From Hypericum androsaemum (Eukaryota > Streptophyta > Magnoliopsida > Malpighiales > Hypericaceae): a stretch of DNA of 64,000 nucleotides. Below, piece after piece: positions 24,330 through 37,080 of the stretch. The number at the start of each line of letters is the position of its first letter. Position 1 is the first letter of the stretch. Position numbers and translations under genes: made by a program. Under the pieces are notes generated by a model. The model searched no databases, had not been told where the DNA came from, and saw only the letters and a program-made list of their open reading frames with translations. The stretch spans positions 18,226,228 through 18,290,227 of the forward strand of contig OZ023184.1 in the NCBI GenBank assembly GCA_963995505.1. Reading direction: 5' to 3'.

Positions 24330-26200
24330 TCGTATATACCAATGTCGGCAACAGATATTTTAGCTACATTAATTTTGAAACATGCAGAAGCATAATGAGC
24401 ACATGGATTGCTCAATGGACGATAGAAATGTGCAATGTAGGGAAATCATCCGTTAAAATATTCATGGCTGGTACAGACGTGAACAAATTCACGGGAGTTC
24501 AGGGTTTAATTTTTTACAGATGTATTTACGGTGTAAAAAATTTCAGTTCAGAAAATTGTAGTTATTGTCTTATTTTTTGGTATGTACCACGTGATATTGG
24601 GCTAACTCGGCTAACAAATCAAATTCAAGTCGAATAAAATTTTAGAAGAATGGTTAAACTCTTCCAATAAATTTTCACACTATTGTTTATCAAATAAATT
24701 GAGACATTATTAAGTTAGAATAACTCTATCAAATTAACCTCTTGTCGATGCAGTTGTTAGCATGTTTGGTCCGTACCAAGACATGATGCGAGGATCCTTC
24801 TCGACCAATGCATCAACCCGTCATTGCGAGCCAATACTTTGCCAATATTTTAGCAAAATAATCTAAGTTTGATTTAAAAGTTTTAAATTGTGACCGTTTT
24901 TGATAAATTTTCAACAATATTTGAGACCGCTTGTAAAATTAAACTATCTTTTGTCGATTATTTTAAGTTATTGTTCGTTTTGTTCTCCATTTTTTAATCT
25001 TGGCGACTTTTTGTTGTTTGTATGATTGTTATCGTTATGATTACCACTAATGCTTGCAAATAATGCGGGTCTAAAATAATATTAGCAACGAATAACTAGA
25101 TCAGATTTGAGCATTTTTTCAGAAATTAAAGGTTTTTAATATAGTCACATGACTTTGTACAATAGTTAATTGATATCAAATGAATGGAAAAATTTATTCC
25201 ATAAAATTCAGATAAGCTTTAAGTTTTTTGTCTTGCCATAAAATTCAATACATGTTAAATTATATTCTTTGAGTAGAATCTTGCGTAAAACAATAAATAA
25301 CATTTTTTTTTATCGCTTTTACTATATCTTCTAATAATATCTAGATTTGTACCTAAACTTAGTACAACAACAGGGAATTCTAACGAGACTCACATTAAGA
25401 ACATGATGTACTCACAACACGACGGTAAACCTAAGTACATGTCTCCTCCGTACACTCGGACATACACGAGTTTTTTTTTCACCAACAAATATTTTGAAAT
25501 TTATTAAATATACTAAATTATATAATTATGTTCATATAGACTAAAACTTTTAAGAAAAGGCTAAACTATGTTTTTTTTTCTAGGGCTCAAATTTGAACAA
25601 CTCATTTAGGTGATTGTTGGTTTCAGAAGTAGACAAGTTTGTTAGTATAGTAAGATCTTCGGCAGAAAACATCTCAACATGTTTGATCAACGGGGAGCAA
25701 GACAAACGAAGTAGACATGTTATATTATATATAAAATTTAAAATTATATTATTATTAAAACTTTAATGGGGAAATTTCGTATTTACTATTTAGTCGGAGT
25801 AAAATGAACAAAAAATAATCTTGTGTTAAAAAATTAATTCAAGCTACCAGGAACTGAGTTCCTAGGGTAAATTTTATATTTCTAGCCTTGAATACAATAA
25901 TATTTTTTTCGAAACTATCAAAGTGTCCACACAATCAATCAAGCCAACTAATTTAAATATAAATGGAGCAAAACTATAAAAATGAAAAAAAATTAAACAG
26001 AGTATATACTATTGAAAGAATTACTCTAATTATAACCTTTAAATGTTATCAATTTTAAATTAGTTGCTACAAGTAATAAGAATTTAGGACTATAATTAAA
26101 CAAAAAAATTAGTTGTACAAATAGTAAAAACCTTAAATTAAAAAGGTTTCGTATCCGAATAAATACTATAAACTATAAAGTAATAAAACTTTATTTTTAC
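24330..26200. other. Intergenic, nothing recognised
   Basis: Very AT-rich, no gene. A 127-codon frame at 24254-24637 overlaps the reductase fragment on the opposite strand and looks like nothing known. Confidence 0.4.
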
Positions 26201-26221
26201 CTTGGCATCCTCTAATTAACC

Positions 26222-26343
26222 TATTTATAAGCCGCTTCACTCTCACTTCCACTTTTACCCTCTTCCAAGTCTTCTCTCCCATTTCTCGACGGAGCTCGTC
26301 TCTCTAATCAGATCTGTAATTCGGTAATCGCCTCAAACCCTAA
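26222..26343 (+). promoter_or_regulatory. TATA box and telo-box of the OB-fold gene
   Basis: TATTTATAA at 26222-26230 is a good TATA box. AAACCCTAA at 26335-26343 is a telo-box, typically just downstream of the start site in plant translation and housekeeping genes. A 5'-UTR intron is likely: a donor-like G|GTAATCG near 26323 and an acceptor TTTAG near 26610, just before the ATG at 26621. Confidence 0.55.
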
Positions 26344-26620
26344 TTTCCTTTTGTAATTTCCGCCACTCAATTATTTTGAATTATATATGTGATGCTACAA
26401 TTCCTTTTAATCAGATTCCGTTGCGATTGGGAATTCAGTATTTGGAGTTTGGTCCTTGTTAGGGCTGTTTTGATGGGTCGGGTTCCGTGTTTCTAATTTC
26501 TTTCTGATTTAAAAGTATTGATCTTTCTTATCAAGTCCTAGAACTGTTTAGTTGGAGAATTAATTTGATCTTTTTGTTTTTTTTTAAAATGTTTTGGGGG
26601 TTGGTTTAGGTTACTGAGAG

Positions 26621-27999
26621 ATGGCGGAATCGAAGCAAGGATTGAGGAAGCCTGTGTTCACCAAGGTTAACCAGCTCCGGCCGGGGACCAGTGGGCACAC
26701 CCTCACCGTGAAGGTTGTTAGTACTAAGATGGTGTTGCAGAAGGGGCGTGCTGATGGCCCTCAAGTGCGCCAAATGCGAATCGCTGAGTGTCTGGTTGGA
26801 GATGAGACCGGAATAATCATCTTTACTGCCAGGAATGATCAAGGTGCCAGTTCCCTTTCTTTGCCTTGAGTATTGGGCGTTTTTAGTTTCTTAGCACTTC
26901 CTGTGACCTCTTTATTGATTTCCCGAACGAGCGCACTCGTTGTCCTGTTTCATCTCTTCTGTACCAAAAAAGGGTTTATGGAAGTATCTTTCAAATTAGC
27001 AGGGATAGTGTGTATCGACATTGTGTGACTAAATACACTCTGATCGAAAGAGTTCCCTGCAATAGAAATTACAGGGAAGATGGGCAGTTGTGGTTCGATC
27101 GCAGAGTTGAACTTTTCAACAATCATCTTCCCTACATTCTTATTGTATGCCTAAATGACTTATTTTGTTTTCTTTTTTGCAGAAGTTTCTGGTGATCGCA
27201 TGTGAAATCAAGTTGTTCAATCAGTGTAGACTATTTCCTAGCGTTTTATAAAAAATCGCAGTTCTGTTTAATTACTCATATGGTGATCAAGTTATGTTGA
27301 TGTTTTAACCCCTTAACTGCATACTAACTGGCCTTTGATTTGAAATTACTTATGTTTTAAGCAGCTTCATATGAAATTCTGTGAATCACCTTTGACCATT
27401 ACAATCTTTTCTTCCACAGTATAGTTTCTCTGAGGAAGCCTATTGTGCCCATCTTTCCATTTTCAAGACCGTAGCTTTATTTTTCTTTTGAAACACTAGT
27501 TTTACTTTCTATCGGTGTTCATGATCTAATTGTTTGCCATATGGAACACACTTGAATGGTGACTCTTATTCCCCTAGCTGACTCTTACATATAATGTTAA
27601 GATTTTTGGGTGGAGTTTTTCCTTGCTAGCTGACATTTAGACCGTCATGTATTTAGAGATTTTGGTTGTATGAAAGCTTGGATTGCACGTCAATGGTTTT
27701 GTTAGCTTGTTTCTTTGTAATTAAATGCTTTATGATGACATGCAGTTAATTACTTGTATTCATATGGATGTGTTGCTGTCTGCTAACTTGGTTTCTCGAT
27801 TCAATCAGTGGACTTAATGAAGGAGGGAAGCACAGTTACCCTCCGCAATGCAAAGATTGACATGTTTAAGGGATCTATGAGGCTAGCTGTGGACAAATGG
27901 GGCCGTGTTGAAGTCACTGAACCTGCGAGCTTCACTGTCATGGAAGACAACAACTTGTCCCTGATTGAGTATGAACTTGTAAACGTTGTTGAAGAGTGA
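26621..27999 (+). CDS. OB-fold single-stranded nucleic-acid-binding protein (At4g28440-like)
   Basis: Two exons, 26621-26843 and 27809-27999, joined across a GT-AG intron in phase 1 (CAA G|gtgcca ... cag|TGGAC) to encode 137 residues. It resembles the small plant OB-fold family that includes Arabidopsis At4g28440, distantly related to SOSS-B/RPA2-type ssDNA-binding proteins: KPVFTKVNQLRPGTSGHTLT (10-29), ECLVGDETGIIIFTARNDQ (56-74), then VDLMKEGSTVTLRNAKIDMF and MRLAVDKWGRVE. The length matches the family. No signal peptide or membrane segment. Nucleic-acid binding is inferred from the fold; its cellular role is not established here. The upstream telo-box suggests constitutive, growth-linked expression. 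Confidence 0.9.
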
Positions 28000-28640
28000 C
28001 TTGCCCAAATGGTGGTTCAGCCCTATGGGAAGGTGACTCGAGAATAAGAAACAGCTTAAGAAAAGAAAGTTACTGTTACTGGAAGTTTTGTGCCTCAAAT
28101 GCTTGTGAAAGATCAGTTTAGGAAAGTGAAACCTCCAAGTTACTGTCCCACAAGTTGCTTTTCCTTTACAGACATGAGCAAAACCTCTGGTTGGAATCCC
28201 TGACAGATGGTACGAGCCTGAATTAAGGAGTCAAAGCAGCTGCGTGCTGGAACTTGGACCTGTTCAGTTCCTGCCTACCTGTGTATGAACAGTTGTTAAT
28301 CTTGCAGTAAGTGACTGAATGTTTGTTATTATCAAGTCTATGCTAATGTAATGGCTATGATTCCATCCTTGTTTTGCCTGCTAATGCTTTCGCGTCGTGG
28401 ATCACAACAGTGAAGGAGAAAAGCACGCTGCTCCGCTGATCTAGAATAGGGCATCGTTGCGTTTTCTTCAGCGATTGGCGATAATTTGATAGCCTTGCAG
28501 ATGTTTGATCTGCACTGAGATCATTCTGTTGCTCTGATGGCCTTTCGACTTGGAGTTGTTTAATTTGCTAGACTTTACCGTCTTTAGCAACTCATAGGTG
28601 ATGCCCGAACTAGTTGGTGATCAGAATGTGTGTATTGAGG
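28000..28640 (+). other. 3' flank of the OB-fold gene
   Basis: Less AT-rich than ordinary spacer for several hundred bases and probably includes the 3' untranslated region; a long or spliced 3' UTR is possible. No further protein recognised. Confidence 0.35.
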
Positions 28641-28652
28641 GCAATATGCAGA

Positions 28653-28940
28653 TAGTGGTCCAAAATGAGGGGTATTTTTTTTGGATAAGAGAGAAGAATA
28701 GAAATGACATGCATGCTAGTTATTTTTTTGGTTTTAAAACTCGTAGTATTTGGACACTCACTAAGCCGACTAATACTGTTTCGAGTCAGGTATGATGGTA
28801 AAGTTGCATTGCTAGTGGTCCAAAATGAGGGGTATTTTTTGGATAAGAGAGAAGAAAAGAAATGGCATGTATTGCTAGTTATTGTTTTTGGTTGTAAACC
28901 TTCAGGTATTCGGATGTCCACTAAGTCAGTTTATATTTCA
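28653..28940. repeat. Imperfect tandem duplication, ~160-bp spacing
   Basis: The phrase GTGGTCCAAAATGAGGGG occurs near 28655 and again near 28815, each followed by GGATAAGAGAGAAGAA, a TGCTAGTTATT-like block and a CACTAAG block. Spacing is 160 bp. The 80- and 103-codon open frames on the two strands are by-products of the duplication. Confidence 0.85.
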
Positions 28941-30204
28941 AACTGATGCAACTTCTTTGAGGGGGAGATAGACATACAACCGGCCACCATAGTAGCCGAA
29001 GCCAAGAGCTTCAAGGTTCTGGGTGCCTTTTTTTTTTTCTGCTTGGGGATTGCATATTTTTAGTTCTGGGTAGATGTTGAAATATTATCAAGATTGACGC
29101 CCAAAAATACTATAACTCGGGTCATATTAAATAAAAAAAACGTGTCGAAAGTATTAGGCTATCTAGTTCCAGTTGTTATCCATATTATCCACAAGGCTAA
29201 TTACGTGTTTACATCAGAATACACATTTTCTTGTCTAAACAAAAACTTCTTCATCAATGGATTTTTTTTTTATAGGAAATTCTTCATCAATGGATTTGAG
29301 ACTTCTTTTTTGGCCAGGTTTAAGCTCATTTAATATTGTTAAAGGTATATCATCTTTTTTTTAGGTTAAGGTATATCATCTTATTTAAGTAACAAATAAA
29401 GTCATAGGACTCTAACAAGTAACAAATGTTTCTCAAAGTACAATACGTTTTTTAGCTTCGACTAAATTTACAACTTTTTTTTTGGGAATATTCCCTATAA
29501 AAGAATTATGAATTGTGGAAACGAGAAAGAAACAGAAAAAATAAATTCACCGTTAGAAAGAATTTAGAAATTTTCGATACAGACGGCTTGGTTTTGCCGT
29601 CCGACAGTCAAGGGGAAGGGTTATAACTGGTGACGCTTAGATTATTTGTATGCCTGAGGTATGGTACTAAGGCCCGTGGGCTTGAAGCTTAGATTGTTTC
29701 TCTGTATCTCTTGGGCTCCCCGAACTTTGATATTTAGAGTTGACTGTTGAGTATTTTCGGGTCAATACGAAGTTCTGATTGTACATTTAAAAAAAAATTT
29801 TGTTTTATCTCTCCCGACAAATGATGTTAACGTAATGCCATTTTAGTTAGAAAGAAGAATGTAGAACAGCGACAGGGTATTTGTCTGGAAATGAGTGGAT
29901 CACTCTATTAGTGACCTTAAAAAAGGAGAGACGACAAGAGGAAAATTATTGTGCAAGTGCCTATGAAATAGTAGGTAGATCATTCTAATGGTTAAATAAT
30001 TAACCAATTGATAAAGAAGCTAATGAGATAACCAGAGCAAATATCCACCACTAAATTGGTGGATATTCCACTAACTTGCATTGATACTCATCCTTTTTCA
30101 ATAAAAACTTGTACTGATCTTGGTGTTTGGTTATGACAAATTTCTTCTTTTGGAAAATTGAAGTATTAAGCGCATAGGTTGAGTCGCAATATTACCAATC
30201 ACAC

Positions 30205-30290
30205 TTCGACTTGACTTGGTTCAAGTGGTACCGGATTAGATTATTTTAAGAAATTCTTAAATTCAAATATTGCGAATAAAAAATATACTA
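30205..30290 (+). mobile_element. SINE-like sequence (family member 3)
   Basis: TTGGTTCAAGTGGTACC near 30217 (A-box-like) is followed by AAATTCAAATATTGCGAAT (B-box-like) and a short A-run, the arrangement seen near 34.7 kb. Confidence 0.4.
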
Positions 30291-32861
30291 TTTATAAAGT
30301 TGCCACCGGTGTAGATGTCGAAATCGTTTTTTGGGAAGTAATAACCAGCCTCAATCGTCGCATTACGATTCTTTTATTTTTGGAAAACATCTTTCTGGTC
30401 CTTGGGAGAAGGAAGCTCGACTCTGGTTTAAAAAGTTCACCAAAAAATACCACAATCACAAGGAGCAAATAAAAATTTTCTAACAAATTTTAACACAACT
30501 ATATTTGCAAAGTTTGAACATGTTATCTTTAGTCAATCTAGTGGGGTTCTCTAGCTCCACACACTACCATGCCTCAGAGAAAAGCCTAGTGACCCATAGA
30601 GGACCACCCCATGCTGAATTAATTACAACGGAAAGAATTTGTGGAAGCCATAGTGTCACAGAAGAAAGAACAGCAAAAAAGAAGAAGAACCATTACGGTT
30701 GTTTGTCGTCACATGAATGTAACGCTAGATATGTACAAGACTGCACTGGCAAACCGATGTCGTTTAGCACAACTACAATGGTAGGTAGCACCTGCCTACA
30801 TTTTTCGAGGTGGGCAAGTTCAAATTTTATTGGGACGTGGCTCCTGGGTGGTTCAACGACTTTGATACGCTTGATACTGATTATGTCTGCTCAGTTGTCA
30901 TCTGTTTTATTTCGACCATCTCTAGAAGTAATTAACTTTGATACCATGATAAATTTATAAATGTAATCCAAAATTTTAAAATAATGATAAGTAGATTTTC
31001 AACATCCAAGATTATAACGGAAAAATTATTTTTCTCTATGGGATGGGATTCTTAAAGTTGATTAAGGAAAAATAATCAAAGAATGTAACGCCGAAGTTAG
31101 GAGATACATGCCAAAGAAATTATTTATCTAGTAGCGTGTGTTATTTAGACAGTCGAATATTTTTATCCATATTTAGATGAATTCTAGTGCTTAACGGCAC
31201 GAGAAGTATAAGCGTATTTGTGCACAGTTCACATGACCTTTTGATAGGTAATAACACTTTACGTAGTAAAAAAGAGTAAATTTTCAACATATTTATGGTA
31301 AGACCAAAAAGGGAGAGAGTGTTATATTATCTTTGTGTCTTGTTTGTTGACTGTTTGATCGAAGTTCGAGCCTACCAGAACAACAAAGGTGACAGAGAGG
31401 ATGGAGACGTTCTATAATGAGAATAATCTAGCCAATCTTCAAATCTCCTCTCCAGATTTCTCACTTGTACTCAAAAGGCTGAGGATGGTACAAGTTTATC
31501 TCATATCTGGTCCACCTCCAACGAAAATCATGTGCAGCTACTCCCAAAAACTAGATTCCTTCCGAGACAACGCTCGCATTCATGCTCGCTGCATAAGTTC
31601 GAATCATGTTTCCTTGTGCTCCAATCAATCTCGAAGCTTTTCGATCTCGATATCTTTGAAGATGGTCCAGTCGGTTATATCTTTTGAAGAGCAACAAACC
31701 TGACGTTGGAATTATACATTGCTAGTTAAAATTTTGGTGAACTTATTTATAAGCGTAAAAAAATTTACCTTTCTATTATCTTAACATTTTGGATTGGATA
31801 CAAAGATTCGAACACTATATCCCGTGTTCATCTCCATCTTTATACAGCATGGAAATTTGTGGTCTCGACAAGATCGGTACCATGTTTTTGGTATGAATTG
31901 GCCTGAGCTGGAACATGATTCATGCCGGCTTCGCGTGGGCGCTGCCTTGCTTGGAAACGAAGCCAATTTGATGACTAGTGTGAAGCTCTGATCAGATTAT
32001 CTTTTGACCTTTCTCCATCATCTTCTTCTCTTGGAGAATCAATGTCAGATATAAGTGTCCCGGTTTATTTGAGATTCTAACATGATATTAAAGCATATCG
32101 ATATCATAGTCTTTTATTTTCTTTACTCCATTGTATGGTATGGATTACCTGAGATGACTAATCAGAATAAAGTTTGAGTTAAATAATGAAGAATTTTATA
32201 GTTCAGATATAATAATTTTAATATCGATACACAAAATTTATGTTTGATTAATCACATTCAAGTCGAACAAATTTATAAATAGTAACAAATCTACAAAATT
32301 TTATCATACTTTCATTTTTATTGATTTAACTCGAGACCTCTAATTCAACTAAAATCTACCGAATTACATTCATATCACTTTCCTTTTTATTACTAGCCAA
32401 AAGGACAGCACGCTTGTTTTATTCTAGATTTAACCGAGAGGAACACTGGTCAATGTCGGACAGGCGTCTCCTCGATCCTCGGTTGTCGTCTTATTATCCT
32501 ATGTAATGTGTCAGAAGAAGCAATGAAGACAACTTCTTGTAACCGAGATACTCCGATGCATCATGGTTTCAAATTTCAATAGATATTTGCTCACAGCAGC
32601 CGACAGGATACATATACATCGTCAATGTGACAAAAACCAATTAGTAATTTTTTTTAGGAAACAACTACAAATCATATTATAAATTCTTAAGTAGGAAAGC
32701 CAGTAAACAAAAGCGCATTTAGCTCTACAGGTCAGAGACTAGACCAGTCCGAAGATAAAAAACTAAGTTTACAGTGCTTACAAAACCAATTAGTACTTGG
32801 GCATGGTAATTGGTCACAGTGTCAATTTTGAGAAGGTTTTGGGTTTAATTTGGAGATCGGA

Positions 32862-33170
32862 TTGAGTGGGGACTAAAAAAAATTTATCTCCAGGTGGGGA
32901 CTAAATTTTGGACCGTCAGATTCGATTGTAAAATAATATCTTTAAACTTGATGGTCAATAACCTATCAGGTGATATTGGTTTGCACGTGTAGGGATATTG
33001 GTGTGATATTGGTTGGTTTGCATGTGAAATGATATTGGTTTGTATGTTAAATGATATTGGTTTGCATGTGTAATGATATTGATTTGCATGTAGCGTGATA
33101 TTGGTTTGCTTTAGTCCCCATAAGTGGGAACTAGCATAGTCTCCACCAAATCCGCCCCCTTCAATTTAAC
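32862..33170. mobile_element. Small TIR-like element with internal minisatellite (copy X1)
   Basis: The head contains GTGGGGACTA twice, then GGACCGTCAGATTCGATT. The tail near 33110-33165 carries TAGTCCCCA and AGTCTCCACC, inverted forms of the head. Between them, at 32955-33110, are about seven copies of a ~22-bp unit with core TGATATTGGTTTGCATGTG. The head matches the element near 52.77 kb, so this is a transposable family of unknown class. Confidence 0.5.
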
Positions 33171-33568
33171 TTGAATAGAAAAATATATGATAGAGTTATT
33201 CATAGAATTTGACATTGTCTAACTATGAATATTAGATACTAAAAAACCAACTCATTTTAAAACGAGCATGGTATTGATGGTTGCTCTTACTTTCTCTCGC
33301 TTCCCAGATAGAAATGATTAATTAGCTGTGGCCTTTGTCTCTGACACGTGAGGAATCCCGCAATTAGCTCTAGCTTGTTTTATGCCTTGAGCAGCAAAAC
33401 TAGGCTTGCAAAGTACAAGTCACGCTGATGCATTCAGATGTCTTATAGCTTTCTTTTTTTAAGTAAAATATATATTGTCCTCGGATGAATCCGTCAAAGA
33501 TAATTATATCAAAAGTAACAGTGGTACTGTACCTAAAATACTAGATAAATACCAAATAAATGCTAATC

Positions 33569-33719
33569 AAAGACATCAATTTGATACCACCGCATGTATG
33601 GTCTGATGGATATGGTGTCAGTCCTTGAGCATGAGGTGGGAGGATCGAATCTCAATGACCGTCCAAGATCCAGAATTGTGGAAATAATTTACTCCACAAA
33701 AAAAAGACATCAATCTGAT
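33569..33719 (+). mobile_element. SINE with target duplication
   Basis: The body, 33586-33702, has an A-box-like TGGTCTGATGG (33599-33609) and a B-box-like GGATCGAATCT (33642-33652) and ends in an A-run. It is flanked by a 17-bp direct repeat with one mismatch, 33569-33585 and 33703-33719 (AAAGACATCAATTTGAT and AAAGACATCAATCTGAT). This is the classic layout of a tRNA-derived SINE. Confidence 0.75.
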
Positions 33720-34730
33720 TAGCACTATCTGAATACAATTTCCAAGATGACTAAAAGTATACCTAAACCAAAACTGCCCCTAGGTCATGCTAAAACAACA
33801 TGAACATACATACACCAAGCACCGGCAAACCAACCCAATCCTAGGATCCTAAATCATGGATTATTACCTAAACCAAAATTCTTCGTTCTGTTTAATAGAG
33901 TTGGTTCGTGTATCTCGAGTTGTTCAACCACATTGGACTATAAAGACGATGTTTTGGTTTTCTTGTTCACCTAACGTGGATTCGAACGAGAATTTATTTA
34001 AATGATAAGTGAAAAATCCATCCGAGTCGATCCTCGCAATGACACATTCATCCTCCTCTTCTGTTACACGAAGAGGAAGAGTGTTCGAACCCTTCTAATG
34101 TCGAGGTTAGAATTTATCTTATTAAAAGTTCCCTCCTTCCCTTGATTTATGATACCATCGGATATAATATCACGTGGTCCATTTCCAAGCTGGAAGAGGA
34201 ACATACAGACATGACATGAACTGTCACTGACTGAGATTCGGATACTAAAACAACGAAAGTCTTTGAGCTATATCGACGAGTCAAATTTGGAGTAGTCTGC
34301 CTTATGAGTATCTAGATACCCAATAATTTTGACTGAAATACAAAAGGTCATACTTTGACTCGGATTTTTTTTTTTTGAGATATGATTAATGCAGGAATCC
34401 TCCCATGTGGGTCTGAATTATAGGCACTTGGGGTTTTGATAATTGATGCAATTACATTTCCAGGCATGTCTCATTGGTGTGGCATGTGGTCCATGCAAGG
34501 GACAAACAGGAGATAGCAACTTGGAAGTTGTGGCATTTGATTTCCAGTGATGAGAGATGGTGATCAAATAAAGTGCAATATGTACATCAAATCTTCTCTA
34601 TAAAGAATCATGTCATGTCCCTACAGAAAAAAAAAACTGAAATTTCCTGGTGCCAATTGCTTTGGATTTGGATTGTGCCTGTTCCTTTTCCATCTGCTGC
34701 AATCCAAAGTCAATCCATGAGTTTTTAAGT
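33720..34730. other. Intergenic, nothing recognised
   Basis: Spacer without recognisable genes or repeats; short A/T runs only. Confidence 0.35.
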
Positions 34731-34812
34731 AAGGGAGTTGGTTCAAGTAGTAAAGAAACGAGATTCTCTTAAGAAAATTCTGAGTTGAAACCTTACGAAC
34801 AAAAAAGATGCA
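34731..34812 (+). mobile_element. SINE-like sequence (family member 4)
   Basis: GTTGGTTCAAGTAGTAAAG near 34738 followed by GAGTTGAAACCTTACGAAC and an A-run matches the pattern of the copies at 6.1 and 30.2 kb. The TRIM at 34818 begins immediately after it. Confidence 0.45.
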
Positions 34813-35178
34813 AATAGTATAGGAATTTCCATATCTTACCCAAAACCTTAAGGTGGTGAGTAGGTGGATCATCCAGACTTATAAACAGGCCCAACCCACT
34901 TGCAACTTCCAATGTGGGATTCTCTCCAACACGCCCCCTCAAACAAAGCCCATCGAGCTGAAGTTTGCACGGGCTTCACATTGCCTCTCGTGCTTTCAAA
35001 GGCAGGCCGTGCGAGCACAACGGGCCATGGACTCGTTAGAGCAATTGGCTCTGATACCATATAGGAATTTCCATATCCTACCCAAAACCTTAAGGTGGTG
35101 AGTAGGTTGATCATCTAGACTTATAAACAGGCCCAACCCACTTGCAACTTCCAATGTGGGATTCTCTCCAACAAATAG
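34813..35178 (-). mobile_element. TRIM retrotransposon (terminal-repeat retrotransposon in miniature)
   Basis: Two 114-bp direct terminal repeats, 34818-34931 and 35060-35173, differ at three positions. On the minus strand they start TGTTGGAGAGAATCCC and end TTCCTATA. The 128-bp interior has a primer-binding site abutting the 5' repeat (minus-strand TGGTATCAGAGC, 35059-35048, complementary to the 3' end of initiator tRNA-Met) and a purine tract (GAGGGGGCG) abutting the 3' repeat. The flanks are a 5-bp duplication, AATAG (34813-34817 and 35174-35178). No coding capacity, so movement would need enzymes from another element. Complete and young-looking. Confidence 0.92.
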
Positions 35179-35184
35179 GAGAGT

Positions 35185-36635
35185 CACTCTAAATAGAATC
35201 CGACTGTTTCCGACTCTTAGCACTAGAGAACCACCAAAAAAAAGTCAGTCCACGAGTTTTTGGTATAATATCAGTATGACAGATCATTAGCTCAGACAGA
35301 GACTTGGACTTGATCATGTGATCTAGACCAATATGGACTTAGCAGTTGAAAATCTACTACTATGAGCGATTCGTTTGCAAATTTTAGAGCCTAGTTGTGT
35401 CTAGATTAATTATTGTCGGATGACTTTTAGTTTATATAATCATCAGTTGTGAAAATTCGCACGTTCTCTCCCTCTGGTGTTACCTACTTCTGCATAAGTA
35501 TGTCAGTGAACTTCTGGTTGGAACTAACTTGGCACTTCATCCAGTTGGTGGATCATTTTTTTGTAAACTAAGATCTCATTTTTTATGCACTAGAGCGGGA
35601 CTAGCACCACTTGTGGGTCCTCCAATGCACTAGAAATTTCTTCTTTCTCAAATCTCTCATGTGCAAGTGAAATACCTGCGTCTGCAATTTGATCAATACA
35701 TCTCTGGAACAAGATCTCCATGATTGAAGAAATAACCTTTCTGTGTAGCCATCACAAAGGATCTCCAGTTGCTGCGATTAATTTTTCTGGTCAAAATCAT
35801 CAAGTGTACAGACATCTACCGGACGAAATAGAATTTAAATCAAGCTGAAAATTCTCCCTGCAAATTTTTTACGCAGCTGTGTTTTGAATCGTATTAGTTG
35901 ATCAACGTGTTTGTTGGTTCTATATGCAAATAACTAAACCAATAACATTTTAAGAAAATACGAGTCTCTAATCTCTGGATTAAACTTCTGTCGCTACCAA
36001 GAAACTTATTGATTAGAACCTGTAAAGATAAAGCAACTTAATGATAAGCCGGTCAACATATTTCCTTTATCTGGTTCTGTTTGCTAATTAGACTTTTCTT
36101 TTCCTCATTGATTCACACTTTACTGGAGTCTCTGCAGGAAAATAAAAGAGCTTGAAAAAAAGTGATGAATAGGTGAGAGCTCCGAGGGGGAGGATGACTA
36201 AACACCAGGGACTAGGGGATAATTTGCCCTATTATCTATATTCAACTCAAAACTTTAAGACAATGTATTTTTTATTTGTAAATAGATTAATTTTATTCTA
36301 TATACCCCAAATATTTATGCCAAGTTTAATTAGTAGATGTTCAACACTTATATACAAATTTACCACACTTATAACTAATAATATAGTAATCTTAACGACT
36401 CAATTAGCCACCCCTACTTTCTCTTTTGCAAATAATTAAACCAACACCTACTTACTATCATTTTTTTGATAAGTTAAGTATTATATTCCATCAAAAAGTT
36501 CACCAAGACTATGTATATCAAATGTACTATATAATGTCTATTAGCTGATTTAGAAATCCTCCATTACCGAGTTGTCCATTTTTTGCTGTAGATGGTAGTA
36601 CATGTGGAAGCACATAAGGTTGAAGCTGACATAGA
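35185..36635. other. Intergenic, nothing recognised
   Basis: AT-rich spacer; open frames up to 88 codons resemble no known protein. Confidence 0.4.
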
Positions 36636-36659
36636 CTTTTCAAGTTCCTATTTTTTTTA

Positions 36660-36900
36660 GAAAAAGTTTATTTTAGTACCATGTGATATCGCAACAAATT
36701 AATTTAGTACCCTGTGATAAAAATCCATCAATCTAGTCAAACCGTAGCCAATTAACATCACTTAGTTCCACGGGCAGCTGATCGAACCTGCCAGAATGGA
36801 GCTGGTTGAAACGACGTCGTTTTAGTGACGACGTGACATGCCACGTCAGATTTTCTAGCATGCTTGGAAACATGACATGGAAAGGTGGCAAATATCAAAA
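36660..36900 (+). mobile_element. Solo end related to the ERF-carrying element
   Basis: AAAAAGTTTATTTTAGTACC, then ATTTAGTACCCTGTGATAAAA, AATTAACATCA and GGGCAGCTG recur in the same order as in the left inverted repeat at 59922-60080 (AAAAGTCCACTTTAGTACC, TTTAGTATCCTGTGGTAAAA, AATTAACATCA, GGGCAGCTG). No matching right arm was found downstream. Confidence 0.45.
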
Positions 36901-36936
36901 TAGTCACTGATTTTTTAATAAATTTTAAAAAAAACC

Positions 36937-36939
<3 letters not shown>

Positions 36940-36977
<38 letters not shown>
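36940..36977. repeat. (CT)n microsatellite
   Basis: Uninterrupted CT dinucleotides, roughly 18 units, between the solo element end and the Harbinger-like derivative. Confidence 0.95.
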
Positions 36978-36979
<2 letters not shown>

Positions 36980-37080
36980 CTTCCTTCCAACCAGGACGTC
37001 CTCCATCCCACTTCCAATTATTCAAATCTCACTCCAGATTTCTCTTCCCGCCGAGCTAAAAACAAAGTCGAAACAAGTGA

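Larger units (their letters stand above)
28950..33560. other. Intergenic, no gene recognised
   Basis: AT-rich spacer. Open frames of 151 codons (30505-30960) and 104 codons (31389-31703) have no recognisable domain, signal peptide or family motif, and neither is supported by splice structure. Separate entries cover the SINE-like copy near 30.2 kb and the minisatellite element near 33 kb. Confidence 0.4.

Noticed and set aside
30505..30960. A 151-codon open frame as a gene
   Set aside because: No domain, no family resemblance, no splice or promoter support, and AT-rich spacer composition.
34818..35173. The TRIM as a Cassandra-type element
   Set aside because: I saw no 5S rRNA-like promoter boxes in the terminal repeats, which Cassandra elements carry.
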